DNA of 64,000 bases from Microbacterium marinilacus (GCF_019753765.1 NZ_JAIJZW010000006.1:1-64000); one strand, 5' to 3'; counted from the stretch's first letter, positions 40,491 through 50,502 are shown. Translations and numbers: made by a program. Notes: a model not told the origin generated them from the sequence alone.

Positions 40491-41107
40491 CCGAGCCGGG
40501 TGGGACGGCGACCCGTCGGCTGTCGCCGTCCGCACGGCGGGAGCAGGTGGTCGCATCGGCCCGCGCGGTCATCGCCGAGCGCGGCCTCTCGCGCACGTCG
40601 TTGCGTGACATCGCGGCGCGTGCCGGGGTGTCTCTGGGCACGGTGACCTACCACTTCACCGGCATCGACGAGATCCTGAGCGCCGTGGTCGTCCGCGAGT
40701 CCGAGCGGTTCTACGGGGGCATCGTGCGCGCCGTGGACGCCGAGGAGGACCCCCGGCGCGCCCTGAGCCTGCTCATCGACCCCCTCTTCGGAGACTCCAC
40801 CGAGCTCGAGGACCACTGGCGGATCTGGTCCGACTACTGGGCCGCCGTCGCGAGGCGGCCGGAGATCGCCGACGCCTACGCCGACAGGATCCGGCACTGG
40901 GAGGACTGCTGCGCGCGGACGATCCGTCGCGGCATCGACGCGGGCGCGTTCCGTCCGGTCGACCCCGAGGAGGCCGCGTTGAAGCTCGCCGCCTACGCGG
41001 ACGGGCTCGGCGCGCAGCGCGCGCAGGGCGTGGCGGGCCTCACCGCCGCCGACGCGAGGTCGTGGCTCGCCGAGCTCGTGGACCTCCTGCTCACGCCGCC
41101 TGCCTGA
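40487..41107 (+). CDS. TetR-family regulator of the ABC/CocE operon
   Basis: A 206-aa TetR protein: HTH at residues about 15-65 (VIAERGLSRTSLRDIAARAG, VSLGTVTYHFTGIDEIL). The C-terminal part resembles BetI/TetR_C_6 regulators (EDHWRIWSDYWAAVARRPEI). GTG at 40487 overlaps the hydrolase stop by 4 bp, so it is made only with the operon, a layout suited to autorepression. The palindrome at 33368-33381 before the first gene is a likely binding site. The ligand may be the imported ester or its hydrolysis product, which is inference. Confidence 0.88.
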   Translation: MTEPGGTATRRLSPSARREQVVASARAVIAERGLSRTSLRDIAARAGVSLGTVTYHFTGIDEILSAVVVRESERFYGGIVRAVDAEEDPRRALSLLIDPLFGDSTELEDHWRIWSDYWAAVARRPEIADAYADRIRHWEDCCARTIRRGIDAGAFRPVDPEEAALKLAAYADGLGAQRAQGVAGLTAADARSWLAELVDLLLTPPA

Positions 41108-41134
41108 TCCCGCCGCGGCGTCGCCGGGAGCGAC

Positions 41135-41614
41135 TCATCCGGGGAAAGGCGCGCGACCGGGGCTCAGCCGCGAGCGGATGGCGTCCGTGATGTCGGCGAG
41201 CGCGTCGAGCTGGGCAGGCGTGAGCGCGTCGATCACCAGACCGCGAACCGTGGCGATGTGGTCGGGGATGGCGTGCACGAGGTCGCGCCGGCCGGCGTTC
41301 GTGAGGCGTACGTTGGTCGCGCGGCGGTCCTCGGGGCACGGGAACCGCTCGACGAGGCCGCGCTTCTCGAGCCGCGTGCACACGTGGGAGAGCCGGGGGA
41401 GGGTGGCGTTGGTGGCCTCCGCCAGGGCCGTCATCCGCATGGTCGACTCCGGCGCGAACCGCAGCACGCTGAGCACGAGGAACTCGAAGTGCGTGAGCCC
41501 GGCGTCGCGCTGCAGCTGCGCGTCGAGAGCGGCGGGCAGCAGCTGGCTGACCGCGATGAGGCCCAGCCAGGCTCGGGACTCCTCGGGATCCATCCGCGGC
41601 ACTTGGAATGACAT
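41135..41614 (-). CDS. MarR-family transcriptional regulator
   Basis: A 159-aa MarR protein with an N-terminal helix (EESRAWLGLIAVSQLLPAAL), winged HTH (HFEFLVLSVLRFAPESTMRM, ATLPRLSHVCTRLEKRGLVE) and wing CPEDRRATNVRLTNAGR. ATG at 41614 is used. It is divergent from the NADP oxidoreductase at 41707. The gap holds TTGTC-TC-GACAA plus an ACAACTG/CAGTTGT pair. The redox-enzyme target suggests it senses an electrophile or oxidant, but no regulatory cysteine pattern is decisive (C84 and C94 are present). Confidence 0.87.
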   Translation of the reverse strand: MSFQVPRMDPEESRAWLGLIAVSQLLPAALDAQLQRDAGLTHFEFLVLSVLRFAPESTMRMTALAEATNATLPRLSHVCTRLEKRGLVERFPCPEDRRATNVRLTNAGRRDLVHAIPDHIATVRGLVIDALTPAQLDALADITDAIRSRLSPGRAPFPG

Positions 41615-41642
41615 GACCCCATCGTAGCGTTACTTGTAGCAA

Positions 41643-41687
41643 CAACTGAATCGTGGTAGACCTGTCCCATAACAGTTGTCTCGACAA
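41643..41687. promoter_or_regulatory. MarR operator candidates
   Basis: CAACTG at 41643-41648 mirrors CAGTTG at 41673-41678, and TTGTC-TC-GACAA at 41676-41687 is a perfect short palindrome. Both lie between the divergent MarR gene and the NADP oxidoreductase, just before the ribosome site GAAGGAG. Confidence 0.5.
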
Positions 41688-41706
41688 TTATTTTGAAGGA
41701 GTGACC

Positions 41707-42330
41707 ATGTCGGCAGTGACCATCATCGGAGCGGGGAACATCGGCGGCGCCGTGGCGGCGCTGGCGGCGAAGGCCGGCGCGAGCCTGCAGATCCTCGCGC
41801 GCGACCCCGAGAAGGCGAACACCGTCGCCGCACCGCTGGGCGCGAGCGCCGGCCGCATCGGGGACGCGATCGCGGGGGAGATCGTCGTCCTCGCCCTGCC
41901 CTACGGCGCCGTCGCGGAGGTGCTCGGCGCGTACGGCGCGGACCTGAACGGCAAGGTGCTGGTCGACGTGACGAACCCGATCGACTTCGCGACCTTCGAC
42001 TCGCTCGTCGTGCCGGCCGACTCGTCGGCGGCGCGGCTCATCCAGGACGCCGTGCCGGACGCCCACGTCGTCAAGGCGTTCAACGCGAACCTCGGCGCGA
42101 CGCTCGCGACCGGCACCGCCGGGCCCGTGCCGACCACGGTGCTCGTCGCGGGCGACGACGCGAGCGCGAAGCGGTCGATCGTCGACCTCGCCGTCGCCGG
42201 CGGCCTGCGCGCGGTCGACGCCGGAGCGCTTGCGCGCGCCCGCGAGCTGGAGGCGCTCGCGTTCCTGCAGATCACCCTCGCCGCGGCCGAGAAGACGCCG
42301 TGGACGGGCGGCTTCGCCCTCGTCGGCTGA
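41707..42330 (+). CDS. NAD(P)-binding oxidoreductase, F420-dependent NADP reductase-like
   Basis: A 207-aa protein with the Rossmann start VTIIGAGNIGGAVAALAAKA, LARDPEKANTVAAP at the NADP site, VVLALPYGAVAEVLGAYG, VDVTNPIDFATFDSLVVP near residue 85 and AHVVKAFNANLGATL near 118. The same family as the gene at 31190 but clearly diverged. Small proteins of this group are predicted reductases with roles beyond F420. ATG at 41707 has GAAGGAGTGACC upstream. It is divergent from a MarR gene and followed after 2 bp by a VOC gene, so an operon is likely. Confidence 0.87.
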   Translation: MSAVTIIGAGNIGGAVAALAAKAGASLQILARDPEKANTVAAPLGASAGRIGDAIAGEIVVLALPYGAVAEVLGAYGADLNGKVLVDVTNPIDFATFDSLVVPADSSAARLIQDAVPDAHVVKAFNANLGATLATGTAGPVPTTVLVAGDDASAKRSIVDLAVAGGLRAVDAGALARARELEALAFLQITLAAAEKTPWTGGFALVG

Positions 42331-42332
42331 CC

Positions 42333-43235
42333 GTGGCCGCGATCGCTCCCGCCTGGCGTCCGGCTGCCGTCCCCACCCCGGGGGCGGCGCCGGACGACAC
42401 CCGGATGGATACCGTCGAGCTGCTCGTGCGGGATCTCGACGCCATGACCGCCTTCTATCGCGACGCCGTCACGCTCGACGTGCTCGACGAGTCCGGGCCC
42501 ACCGCGACGCTCGGCAGGGCCGGCGTGCCGGTGATGGCGCTGCGCCAGGAGAAGGACCTGCCCGGCCGCGACCGCACGGGTGCAGGGCTGTACCACACGG
42601 CGATCGTGTTCGAGGACGAGCGCCGCCTCGCGGTCGCGCTCGCCTCGATGGCCGAGCGGGCGGCCGCGCTCTACGAGGGCAGCGCCGACCACCTCGTCAG
42701 CCAGGCGTTCTACTTCCACGATCCCGAGGGCAACGGCCTCGAGCTCTACCGCGACCGGCCGCGCGACGAGTGGACCGTCGCCGCGGACGGCACGGTGCGG
42801 ATGGGGTCGCTGCCGCTCGACCCCGGCGGCTTCCTGAGGCAGTGGTACGAGCCCGATCGCGCCGACGCCGGCCCGTCCGCGGCGATCGGGCACGTCCACC
42901 TGCAGGTCGGCGACATCCCGACCGCGCGGCGGTTCTACGTCGACGTGCTCGGCTTCGACGTCACGGCCTCGATGGACACCGCGCTGTTCCTCTCGGCGGG
43001 CGGGTACCACCACCACATCGGCATGAACACCTGGCACAGCGCCGGGGCCGGGCCTCGGGCCGCCTCGCTCGGCCTCGGCGACGTGCGCCTCGTCGTGCCC
43101 GGGCGCGAGGACGTGGAGGCGCTCGCCGACCGGCTCCGCCTCCACGGCGTCGCGGTCGAGGACGACGGGCGCTCGCTGCGCTTCGGCGACCCCTGGGGCA
43201 CGCGCCTCGTGGTCACCCCCGACGCGGGCGCCTGA
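42333..43235 (+). CDS. Two-domain VOC protein, CatE/catechol-2,3-dioxygenase-like
   Basis: A 300-aa protein with two VOC modules. The first (about 25-145) reads VELLVRDLDAMTAFYRDAVT and FYFHDPEGNGLELYRDRP. The second (about 190-295) reads GHVHLQVGDIPTARRFYVDV, FLSAGGYHHHIGMNTW and PWGTRLVVTP. The Y-H-H-H-I-G-x-N-T-W stretch and domain order match CatE-type extradiol dioxygenase-like proteins of Bacillus and actinobacteria. True ring-cleavage activity is not certain. GTG at 42333 starts 2 bp after the upstream stop, so the genes are probably co-translated. Confidence 0.86.
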   Translation: MAAIAPAWRPAAVPTPGAAPDDTRMDTVELLVRDLDAMTAFYRDAVTLDVLDESGPTATLGRAGVPVMALRQEKDLPGRDRTGAGLYHTAIVFEDERRLAVALASMAERAAALYEGSADHLVSQAFYFHDPEGNGLELYRDRPRDEWTVAADGTVRMGSLPLDPGGFLRQWYEPDRADAGPSAAIGHVHLQVGDIPTARRFYVDVLGFDVTASMDTALFLSAGGYHHHIGMNTWHSAGAGPRAASLGLGDVRLVVPGREDVEALADRLRLHGVAVEDDGRSLRFGDPWGTRLVVTPDAGA

Positions 43236-43239
43236 ACGG

Positions 43240-43287
43240 GTCGGGGTCGATGCCGGCGCTCATCCCGCGTCCCGCATCGACCCCGAC
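43240..43287. terminator. Bidirectional terminator, 14-bp perfect arms
   Basis: GTCGGGGTCGATGC (43240-43253) pairs with GCATCGACCCCGAC (43274-43287) around a 20-nt loop in the gap between the convergent VOC and NmrA-like genes. Confidence 0.7.
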
Positions 43288-43305
43288 CTGCCCGGCTCCG
43301 ACGTG

Positions 43306-44160
43306 TCAGAGAGCGGCTCGCAGCGCCTCCGTCGGAGTGGCCGCGGGGTGGCCGATCAGGCGTGCGAGCGTCGGGTCGGGGGTGTCGAGGCCGCCGGCGG
43401 CGATCCCCGCGTCGAGCGCCGCGACGAAGCCGGCCGTGCCCTCGTCGAGCCCGGCGGCCCGCAGGCCCGAGAGGTGCTCCTCGGTCGTCAGTCGGCGATA
43501 GGCCACGGGGCGGCCGATCACCTCGCCGATCGCGTCGGCGAGCTCGTCGTACCCGTAGGCGGTCTCGCCGGCGAGCTCGTAGACCTTCCCGGCGTGCCCG
43601 TCCTCCAGCAGCACCGCGGCGGCGGCCTCCGCGTAGTCGGCGCGGCTCGCGCCCGAGACCCGGCCGTCGCCGACGCTCGCGGCGATCTCGCCCGTCTCGC
43701 GGGCGCGCTCGAGGTCGGACAGGTAGTTCTCGAAGTACCAGTTGTTGCGCAGGATCACGGCCGGGACCCCCGAGCCGGCGATCGCGGCCTCGGTGGCGAC
43801 GTGGTCCGGGGCGAGCGGCAGTGGGCTGTCCGCGCCCTTGCCGAGACTGGTGTACGCGAGCAGGTCGACCCCCGCTTCCGCGGCGGCCTCGACGACCGCG
43901 CGATGCTGCTCCGCGCGACGTCCCACGTCGCTGCCGGAGATCAGCAGCACGCGGTCCACGCCATCGAGGGCGGCCGCGATCGTGGCGGGGTCGTCGTAGT
44001 CGAGCGGCACCACCCGCACGCCCTTGGCGGCGAGGTCTTCGATCTTCTGCGGGCTGCGGGCGCCCGCGACGATCTCTGCGGGCGCGGCGCCGCGAGCGAG
44101 CAGGCTGTCGACGACGAGCCGGCCGAGGTGTCCGCTGGCTCCGGTGACGAGAACGGTCAT
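43306..44160 (-). CDS. NmrA/QorB-like NAD(P)H:quinone oxidoreductase (atypical SDR)
   Basis: A 284-aa atypical SDR: TVLVTGASGHLGRLVVDSLL at the N-terminus (GxxGxxG), ARSPQKIEDLAAKGVRVVPL, VLLISGSDVGRRAEQHRAVV near residue 75, YTSLGKGADSPLPLAPDH near 105 and VILRNNWYFENYLSD near 140. These are QorB/NmrA hallmarks. The enzymes reduce quinones or act as redox sensors. ATG at 44160 is used. It is divergent from the HxlR gene at 44262, and a GTACC/GGTAC pair lies between them. HxlR-QorB pairs are common and usually respond to quinones or aldehydes. Confidence 0.9.
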   Translation of the reverse strand: MTVLVTGASGHLGRLVVDSLLARGAAPAEIVAGARSPQKIEDLAAKGVRVVPLDYDDPATIAAALDGVDRVLLISGSDVGRRAEQHRAVVEAAAEAGVDLLAYTSLGKGADSPLPLAPDHVATEAAIAGSGVPAVILRNNWYFENYLSDLERARETGEIAASVGDGRVSGASRADYAEAAAAVLLEDGHAGKVYELAGETAYGYDELADAIGEVIGRPVAYRRLTTEEHLSGLRAAGLDEGTAGFVAALDAGIAAGGLDTPDPTLARLIGHPAATPTEALRAAL

Positions 44161-44234
44161 GTGGATCTTCCTTCCCTGTGACGAGGTGTCATCGGGGACA
44201 GCCGTCGCAGGCCCGTCGGCATTCCATCCGGGGA

Positions 44235-44257
44235 GTACCCACTTTCCGGTAAGGTAC
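44235..44257. promoter_or_regulatory. HxlR operator candidate GTACC-N13-GGTAC
   Basis: GTACC at 44235-44239 and GGTAC at 44253-44257 are reverse complements spaced 13 bp apart, immediately before the HxlR start. TAAGGT at 44250-44255 is a plausible -10, giving a start site next to the GTG at 44262. Confidence 0.5.
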
Positions 44258-44261
44258 TGGC

Positions 44262-44627
44262 GTGATGGTGAGTTTCGCGCAGATCCGGGCCGAGCGCCCC
44301 GGCGTCTTCGCGCCGCAGTGCGCGACGCGCACCGTGCTCGATCACGTGATGAGCCGATGGGGCGTGCTGGTGCTCTGGGCGCTGGCCGATCGCACCATGC
44401 GCTGGGGCGAGCTGCGACGCGAGGTCGAGGGCATCAGCGAGAAGATGCTGGCGAGCACGCTGCGGCAGCTGACCGCCGACGGCTTCGTGCACCGTGAGTC
44501 GTTCGCGACAGTGCCCCCGCACGTCGAGTACCGCCTCACCGATCGCGGCCGCGCGCTGATGGAGCGCATGCTGCCGCTGATGGCATGGATCGCGGACAAC
44601 GCCGACGAGATCGTCGAGGGCCGGTAG
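44262..44627 (+). CDS. HxlR-family transcriptional regulator
   Basis: A 121-aa HxlR protein: CATRTVLDHVMSRWGVLVLW (with a Cys in the sensing position, about residue 21), ALADRTMRWGELRREVEGIS, EKMLASTLRQLTADGFVHRE and the wing VEYRLTDRGRALM. Related regulators (HypR, QorR) react with hypochlorite or quinones through this conserved cysteine, so thiol-based sensing is a reasonable hypothesis. GTG at 44262 or ATG at 44265 may start translation, possibly leaderless. It is divergent from the QorB-like gene, its probable target. Confidence 0.88.
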   Translation: MMVSFAQIRAERPGVFAPQCATRTVLDHVMSRWGVLVLWALADRTMRWGELRREVEGISEKMLASTLRQLTADGFVHRESFATVPPHVEYRLTDRGRALMERMLPLMAWIADNADEIVEGR

Positions 44628-44651
44628 CCCCGAAGGCCGGTCGCGCGGCGA

Positions 44652-45266
44652 TCAGGGCTGCGCGGGCGGCGCCGACTCCGCGATGACGCGCGCCAGGGCG
44701 TCGCGGGCTCGGGCGGCGAGCGCCGCGACGTCCTCGCCCGACTCGCTGCGGCTGGCGGCGGTGGCGATCGAGCGCATGGCCCCCGCGAGCAGATGCGCCA
44801 CCATGTCCGCGTCCGCCTCCCGCTCGACCGGATCGTCCGCGGGGCGCTGGTGCGTGAGGCGCAGCAGGATGATCTCGCGCAGCTCGTCGTCGAGCCTGCC
44901 GATCCGCTCCATCTGCCGGGTCATCAGCGTCGGCGACGACGCGATCAGCCGCAGCCGGTCTCGGAAGCGGGGCGGCGCGGCGTCCGCGGTGGGCTGCGAG
45001 ATCAGGCTCATCGCGTCGATGAGGAGGGGGCCGTCCGACACGATGAACCGTCGCGCGGCGTGCTCGTCCACGTGCGGGTGGTAGCTGCCGAGGATCGCGT
45101 CGTCCTTGGTGGGGAAGTGGTTGAAGAACGTGCGCTGGCTGATGCCGACAGCCTCGCAGATCAGGTCGACCGTGAGGCCGTCGTAGCCGTGCTCGAGGGC
45201 AAGGTCGACGGCCGCGTTCTCGATCGCGGCGGTGGTCGCCGCTCCGCGTCCGCGTGGCTGGGTCAT
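44652..45266 (-). CDS. TetR-family transcriptional regulator
   Basis: A 204-aa TetR protein: HTH at about 10-60 (ALEHGYDGLTVDLICEAVGI, SQRTFFNHFPTKDDAILG, the common F-F-N-H-F-P-x-K-D variant). The C-terminal domain resembles actinobacterial regulators of DHA2-type exporters (RFRDRLRLIASSPTLMTRQM, EREADADMVAHLLAGAMRSI). ATG at 45266 is preceded closely by GAGG; GTG at 45293 is an alternative. It is divergent from the MFS exporter at 45394, with TGCAGT-A-ACTGCA between them, so it is the likely repressor of that exporter. Confidence 0.88.
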   Translation of the reverse strand: MTQPRGRGAATTAAIENAAVDLALEHGYDGLTVDLICEAVGISQRTFFNHFPTKDDAILGSYHPHVDEHAARRFIVSDGPLLIDAMSLISQPTADAAPPRFRDRLRLIASSPTLMTRQMERIGRLDDELREIILLRLTHQRPADDPVEREADADMVAHLLAGAMRSIATAASRSESGEDVAALAARARDALARVIAESAPPAQP

Positions 45267-45345
45267 CGCCTCGGCTCTCCCTCGGGTGCGCACGAGTGCT
45301 CACCGTGCTGTCAACGACGATACGGGGTGCGTGCACATGCAGTAG

Positions 45346-46983
<1,638 letters not shown>

Positions 46984-47019
46984 CGTCCCGCGCTCCCGAC
47001 GGCGATGGCGGGGGCGGGG

Positions 47020-47580
47020 TCAGCGCGGCGCCGAGACGATGGCGTGCACGGTGCGCGCGACGACCGCCGTGTCGAGCGGCTCGCCCGAGAAGGCGCGATG
47101 CATGGGCCAGCCCTCGATGAGGGCGTCGAGGGCCTGGCACACGTCCGCGGGGAAGTGGAGCGCGAGGCTCTCGCGGCTGCGCAGCAGCCAGGTGCGCGTC
47201 GTCGTCGCGACCCGCGGATCGTGGTTCGCGTACGCGTACATCTCGAAGATCAGGGTCATCTCGCGCTCCGGGACGTAGGCCGGTCCGGCGATGAGCTCGA
47301 CGACGGCGGCCTCTGCCTCGGCGGGGCCGGCGGCGTCCTGCAGCGTCTGCCGATACAGGCGCGACATCTGGTCGGACATCCGCGAGAACGCCTCGTGCAG
47401 CACGTCGCCGAGCGTGGCGAAGTAGTAGGTCACCGACCCGAGCGGCACCTCCGCGCGAGCGGCGATCCGTCGATGCGTCGTCCGATGCACCCCGACCTCC
47501 GCGACCACGTCGAGCGCGGCGTCCAGGATGCGCTCCCTGCGCCCCTGGTCGTTGGGGATCTCCCGCCTGGTCCCGGCCAT
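47020..47580 (-). CDS. TetR-family transcriptional regulator
   Basis: A 186-aa TetR protein: HTH at residues about 15-60 (AALDVVAEVGVHRTTHRRIA, ARAEVPLGSVTYYFATLGDV). The C-terminal domain includes YVPEREMTLIFEMYAYANHD. ATG at 47580 was chosen because it begins the domain; the much longer open frame upstream is antisense of the MFS gene. It is divergent from that MFS transporter at 47663, with TGTAC-GCTT-GTACA in the 82-bp gap. Confidence 0.88.
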   Translation of the reverse strand: MAGTRREIPNDQGRRERILDAALDVVAEVGVHRTTHRRIAARAEVPLGSVTYYFATLGDVLHEAFSRMSDQMSRLYRQTLQDAAGPAEAEAAVVELIAGPAYVPEREMTLIFEMYAYANHDPRVATTTRTWLLRSRESLALHFPADVCQALDALIEGWPMHRAFSGEPLDTAVVARTVHAIVSAPR

Positions 47581-47618
47581 GCCTCCACTGTCGCATGTCC
47601 GCGGCGCGCAACAGAGTG

Positions 47619-47632
47619 TGTACGCTTGTACA
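47619..47632. promoter_or_regulatory. TetR operator TGTACGCTTGTACA
   Basis: TGTAC-GCTT-GTACA is a perfect inverted repeat in the divergent tetR-MFS region, overlapping a plausible promoter for the transporter. Confidence 0.7.
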
Positions 47633-47662
47633 GTTTTCGTCCCACGCAACGAGGAGCCCTCG

Positions 47663-48880
47663 ATGACCTCCGCCCTGACGCCGGAGCTGCGCGCTCGCCG
47701 CAACGCGATCTTCATGCTGTTCCTGCTGCCGGGACTGACGATCTCGTCGTGGGTCACCCGCACCCCCGACGTGCGCGACCTCGTGGGCGCGTCCACCGCG
47801 CAGATGGGCCTGATCCTCTTCGGTCTGTCGCTCGGGTCGATGATCGGCGTCGTGCTGTCCGGCGCGGCCGTGGCCCGCTGGGGCGCGCGACCCGTGATCG
47901 TCGCCGGCACCATCGCCATCGCGGCGGGCGCCGTGACGATCGGCGCGGGTGCGGCGGTGGGGCAGGGAGTGCTCGTCGCCGTCGGCCTGGGGCTGTTCGG
48001 CTTCGGGATGGGCGGGGGCGAGGTGGCCCAGAACATCGAGGGCGCCGAGGTGGAGCGTCTGCTGGCGCGGTCGACGCTGCCGACCATGCACGGGTTCTTC
48101 AGCCTCGGCACCGTCCTCGGGGCGCTGGCGGGGATGCTGCTCACCGCGGCGCGGTTCCCGGTGCTCGTGCACCTCGCCGTCGTCGCCGCCGTCGTGGTCT
48201 CGGCGTTGGCGTTCGCCATCCGCAGCACGCCCGCCGACGTGGGGCGGCAGCCGCGGGTGCAGGCGCGGGAGGGCGCGACGCCGCCACCGCGCACGCCGGT
48301 GTGGCGCGACACCCGCCTGCTGCTCATCGGCTGTCTCATCCTGGCGCTGGCGCTGGCGGAGGGCACCGCCAACGACTGGCTGCCGCTGGTCATGGTGGAC
48401 GGGCACGGCTTCGACCCCGCCTGGGGGTCGGGCGTGTACGCGGTCTTCGCGCTCGCCATGACGGTGGGCCGCTTCGCGGGCGGCCGCCTCGTCGACCGGT
48501 ACGGCCGAGCCGTCGTCCTCTGCGCCAGCGCCCTCGTCGGCGCGGCCGGGCTGGCGCTGGTCGCCTTCGTGGACAACCAGGTCGTCGCCGCGTGCGCGGC
48601 GATCCTGTGGGGCCTGGGGGCCTCGCTCGGATTCCCGGTGGCGCTGTCGGCTGCCGGGGACTCGGGGGAGGACAGCGCCGCCCGCGTCTCGTTCGCCGCG
48701 ACCATCGGCTACATCGCGTTCCTCGTCGGACCGCCGGTGCTGGGCTTCGTCGGCGAGGAGGTCGGCCTGCGCGGCGCGCTCGTGCTCGTGCTCGGCCTGG
48801 TGCTCGTCGCCGCGTTCGCCTCGCCCGCGGCGCGCACGCCGGAACGTGCGGACGAGCCGGTCGGCACCGCGCGCGACTGA
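47663..48880 (+). CDS. MFS transporter (DHA1/Bcr-YbjJ-like, 12 TM)
   Basis: A 405-aa transporter with twelve hydrophobic segments: FMLFLLPGLTISSWVTRTPD in TM1, GSMIGVVLSGAAVARWGARP as motif A, GLGLFGFGMGGGEVAQNIEG in TM4, and PTMHGFFSLGTVLGALAGML in TM5. The TM1 S-S-W-x-x-R-x-P and G-x-x-D-x-x-x-N-x-x-G pattern is that of YbjJ/fucose-permease-like proteins annotated as efflux or sugar transporters. ATG at 47663 follows GAGGAG. TetR control suggests export, but import cannot be excluded. Confidence 0.88.
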   Translation: MTSALTPELRARRNAIFMLFLLPGLTISSWVTRTPDVRDLVGASTAQMGLILFGLSLGSMIGVVLSGAAVARWGARPVIVAGTIAIAAGAVTIGAGAAVGQGVLVAVGLGLFGFGMGGGEVAQNIEGAEVERLLARSTLPTMHGFFSLGTVLGALAGMLLTAARFPVLVHLAVVAAVVVSALAFAIRSTPADVGRQPRVQAREGATPPPRTPVWRDTRLLLIGCLILALALAEGTANDWLPLVMVDGHGFDPAWGSGVYAVFALAMTVGRFAGGRLVDRYGRAVVLCASALVGAAGLALVAFVDNQVVAACAAILWGLGASLGFPVALSAAGDSGEDSAARVSFAATIGYIAFLVGPPVLGFVGEEVGLRGALVLVLGLVLVAAFASPAARTPERADEPVGTARD

Positions 48881-48987
48881 ACGCGTCGTCCGCCGGCCCG
48901 GCCCGGCCCGCCGGACATCCACCGTCATATTCGCGCGGTCGTTCGAGGGGCGTCCGTATGCTCGCGCATAACCCGGGAGCATCGACG

Positions 48988-49047
48988 ATGTTCGGTCGGA
49001 TGGGGCGACCGCGGGGTCGCCGACTCGCCGCGATCGTCTGTCGCTGA
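48988..49047 (+). CDS. Putative leader peptide ending in Cys-Arg, upstream of a sulfur PLP enzyme
   Basis: A 19-codon frame, MFGRMGRPRGRRLAAIVCR, ends 36 bp before the PLP enzyme. It has GGGAG eight bases before its ATG. A longer in-frame ATG at 48958 with GAGGGG is also possible. Actinobacterial sulfur genes are often preceded by tiny Arg-rich peptides that end with a Cys-Arg dipeptide (annotated 'putative leader peptide'), thought to couple translation to cysteine supply. The match in composition, ending and position supports that reading. It is too short for homology proof. Confidence 0.6.
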   Translation: MFGRMGRPRGRRLAAIVCR

Positions 49048-49083
49048 GGCGGACCGCCCGGCCACAGGAAAGACGAACCGCGA

Positions 49084-50469
49084 ATGACTGAGACCCCCAC
49101 GCCGAGCGACGCCCACGAGTTCGGCTTCAGCACCGAGCAGGTGCACGCCGGCTACCTCGGAGAGGGCGGCTACGGCGCGAGGATCACCCCGCTCTACCTC
49201 AGCGCCGGGTTCATCTTCGACGACTTCGAGCACGCCAAGGCGCGCTTCGCCGGCACGGACCTCGGCTACGTGTACTCGCGCATCAACAACCCCACGAACG
49301 CGGCCGTCGAGAAGGTGCTCGCGGACCTCGAGCACGGCGTGGGCGCGACGCTCGTCGGCAGCGGCCAGGCGGCGGCGACGGTGTCGCTGCTGAGCGTGCT
49401 CAAGGCGGGCGACCACTTCCTCAGTGCGCCGAGCATCTACGAGGGCACGCGGGCGCTGTTCCGGGGCAACTTCGCCCGCTTCGGCATCGAGGTCGAGTTC
49501 GTCGAGAACCCGAACGATCCCGACGACTGGCACCGACGTGTGCGCGACAACACGCGGCTGTTCTTCGGCGAGGCGATCCCGAACCCCAAGAACGACCTCA
49601 TCGACATCGAGGCCATCGCCACGGCGGCGCACGAGCACGACGTCCCCTTCGCGATCGACTCCACCGTGCCGACCCCCTACCTGCTGCGTCCCATCGACTA
49701 CGGCGCCGACATCGTGTTCCACTCCACGAGCAAGTTCCTCGCCGGGCACGGCAACTCGATCGGCGGCGTCGTGATCGACGCCGGTCGCTTCGACTGGGCC
49801 GCGCACCCCGACAAGTACCCCCACCTGCACCAGCCGATCGTCGAGGACGATGCGGACGGCGTCACCTGGATCGACAAGTTCGGGGCCAAGGCCAACTTCG
49901 CCTTCGCGCGCGCGGTGGTGGCCGGCCGTTTCGGCACGAGCCTGTCGCCGTTCAACGCCTTCCTCGTGCAGCAGGGCGTCGAGACGCTGTCGCTGCGGCT
50001 CGAGCGGCACACGCGCAACGCGCTGGCGATCGCGACCTGGCTCGAGCAGCAGCCGGAGGTCGCGAGCGTCGACTACCCGGGACTGCCGTCGAACCCGTTC
50101 CACGCCCTCGCCCAGAAGTACTACCCGCGCGGAGCGGGATCGGTGTTCGCGTTCACCCTCTCCGGAGGAGAGGAGGCGGCCAAGGCGCTGTACGACGCCG
50201 TCGAGGTGTTCACCCGCATGACGCACATCGGCGACGTGCGCTCGCTGATCCTGCATCCGCCGACGACCACCCACTCCAAGCTGTCGCAGGCCGAGCGGGA
50301 CAGGGCCGGCATCCATCCGGGGCTGATCCGCCTGTCGGTGGGGATCGAGGACGTCGAGGACCTCCTCGCCGATCTCGATCGCGCCTTCCGCGTGCTGCGC
50401 GGCGAGACCCCGCCGTCGCTGCGCGGCGAAGGCGGCGATGCCGAGCTGACCCCGGCGGACGGGCTGTGA
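49084..50469 (+). CDS. Cys/Met-metabolism PLP-dependent enzyme, O-acetylhomoserine sulfhydrylase-like
   Basis: A 461-aa PLP enzyme of the cystathionine-gamma-synthase family. The Schiff-base lysine is K217 in HSTSKFLAGHGNSIGG. TRALFRGNFARFGIEVEFVE, FGEAIPNPKNDLIDIEAIAT and IDSTVPTPYLLRPIDYGADI are typical of the O-acetylhomoserine (thiol)-lyase branch, as is GVETLSLRLERHTRNALAIA. It would form homocysteine or a thioether from an O-acyl homoserine. ATG at 49084 follows CAGGAAAGACG. A Cys-Arg-ending leader peptide lies just upstream, consistent with control by sulfur amino acid supply. Confidence 0.92.
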   Translation: MTETPTPSDAHEFGFSTEQVHAGYLGEGGYGARITPLYLSAGFIFDDFEHAKARFAGTDLGYVYSRINNPTNAAVEKVLADLEHGVGATLVGSGQAAATVSLLSVLKAGDHFLSAPSIYEGTRALFRGNFARFGIEVEFVENPNDPDDWHRRVRDNTRLFFGEAIPNPKNDLIDIEAIATAAHEHDVPFAIDSTVPTPYLLRPIDYGADIVFHSTSKFLAGHGNSIGGVVIDAGRFDWAAHPDKYPHLHQPIVEDDADGVTWIDKFGAKANFAFARAVVAGRFGTSLSPFNAFLVQQGVETLSLRLERHTRNALAIATWLEQQPEVASVDYPGLPSNPFHALAQKYYPRGAGSVFAFTLSGGEEAAKALYDAVEVFTRMTHIGDVRSLILHPPTTTHSKLSQAERDRAGIHPGLIRLSVGIEDVEDLLADLDRAFRVLRGETPPSLRGEGGDAELTPADGL

Positions 50470-50502
50470 GCGCCTACCCCGAACACGACGAAAGGCCCCT
50501 TC

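Noticed and set aside
37644..40556. 970-aa reverse open frame opposite the ATPase and CocE genes
   Set aside because: Arg/His/Val-rich shadow spanning two well-supported forward genes.
48881..49083. SAM-type riboswitch before the sulfur PLP gene
   Set aside because: I could not find the conserved core of any SAM riboswitch class; the leader peptide explains the region better.
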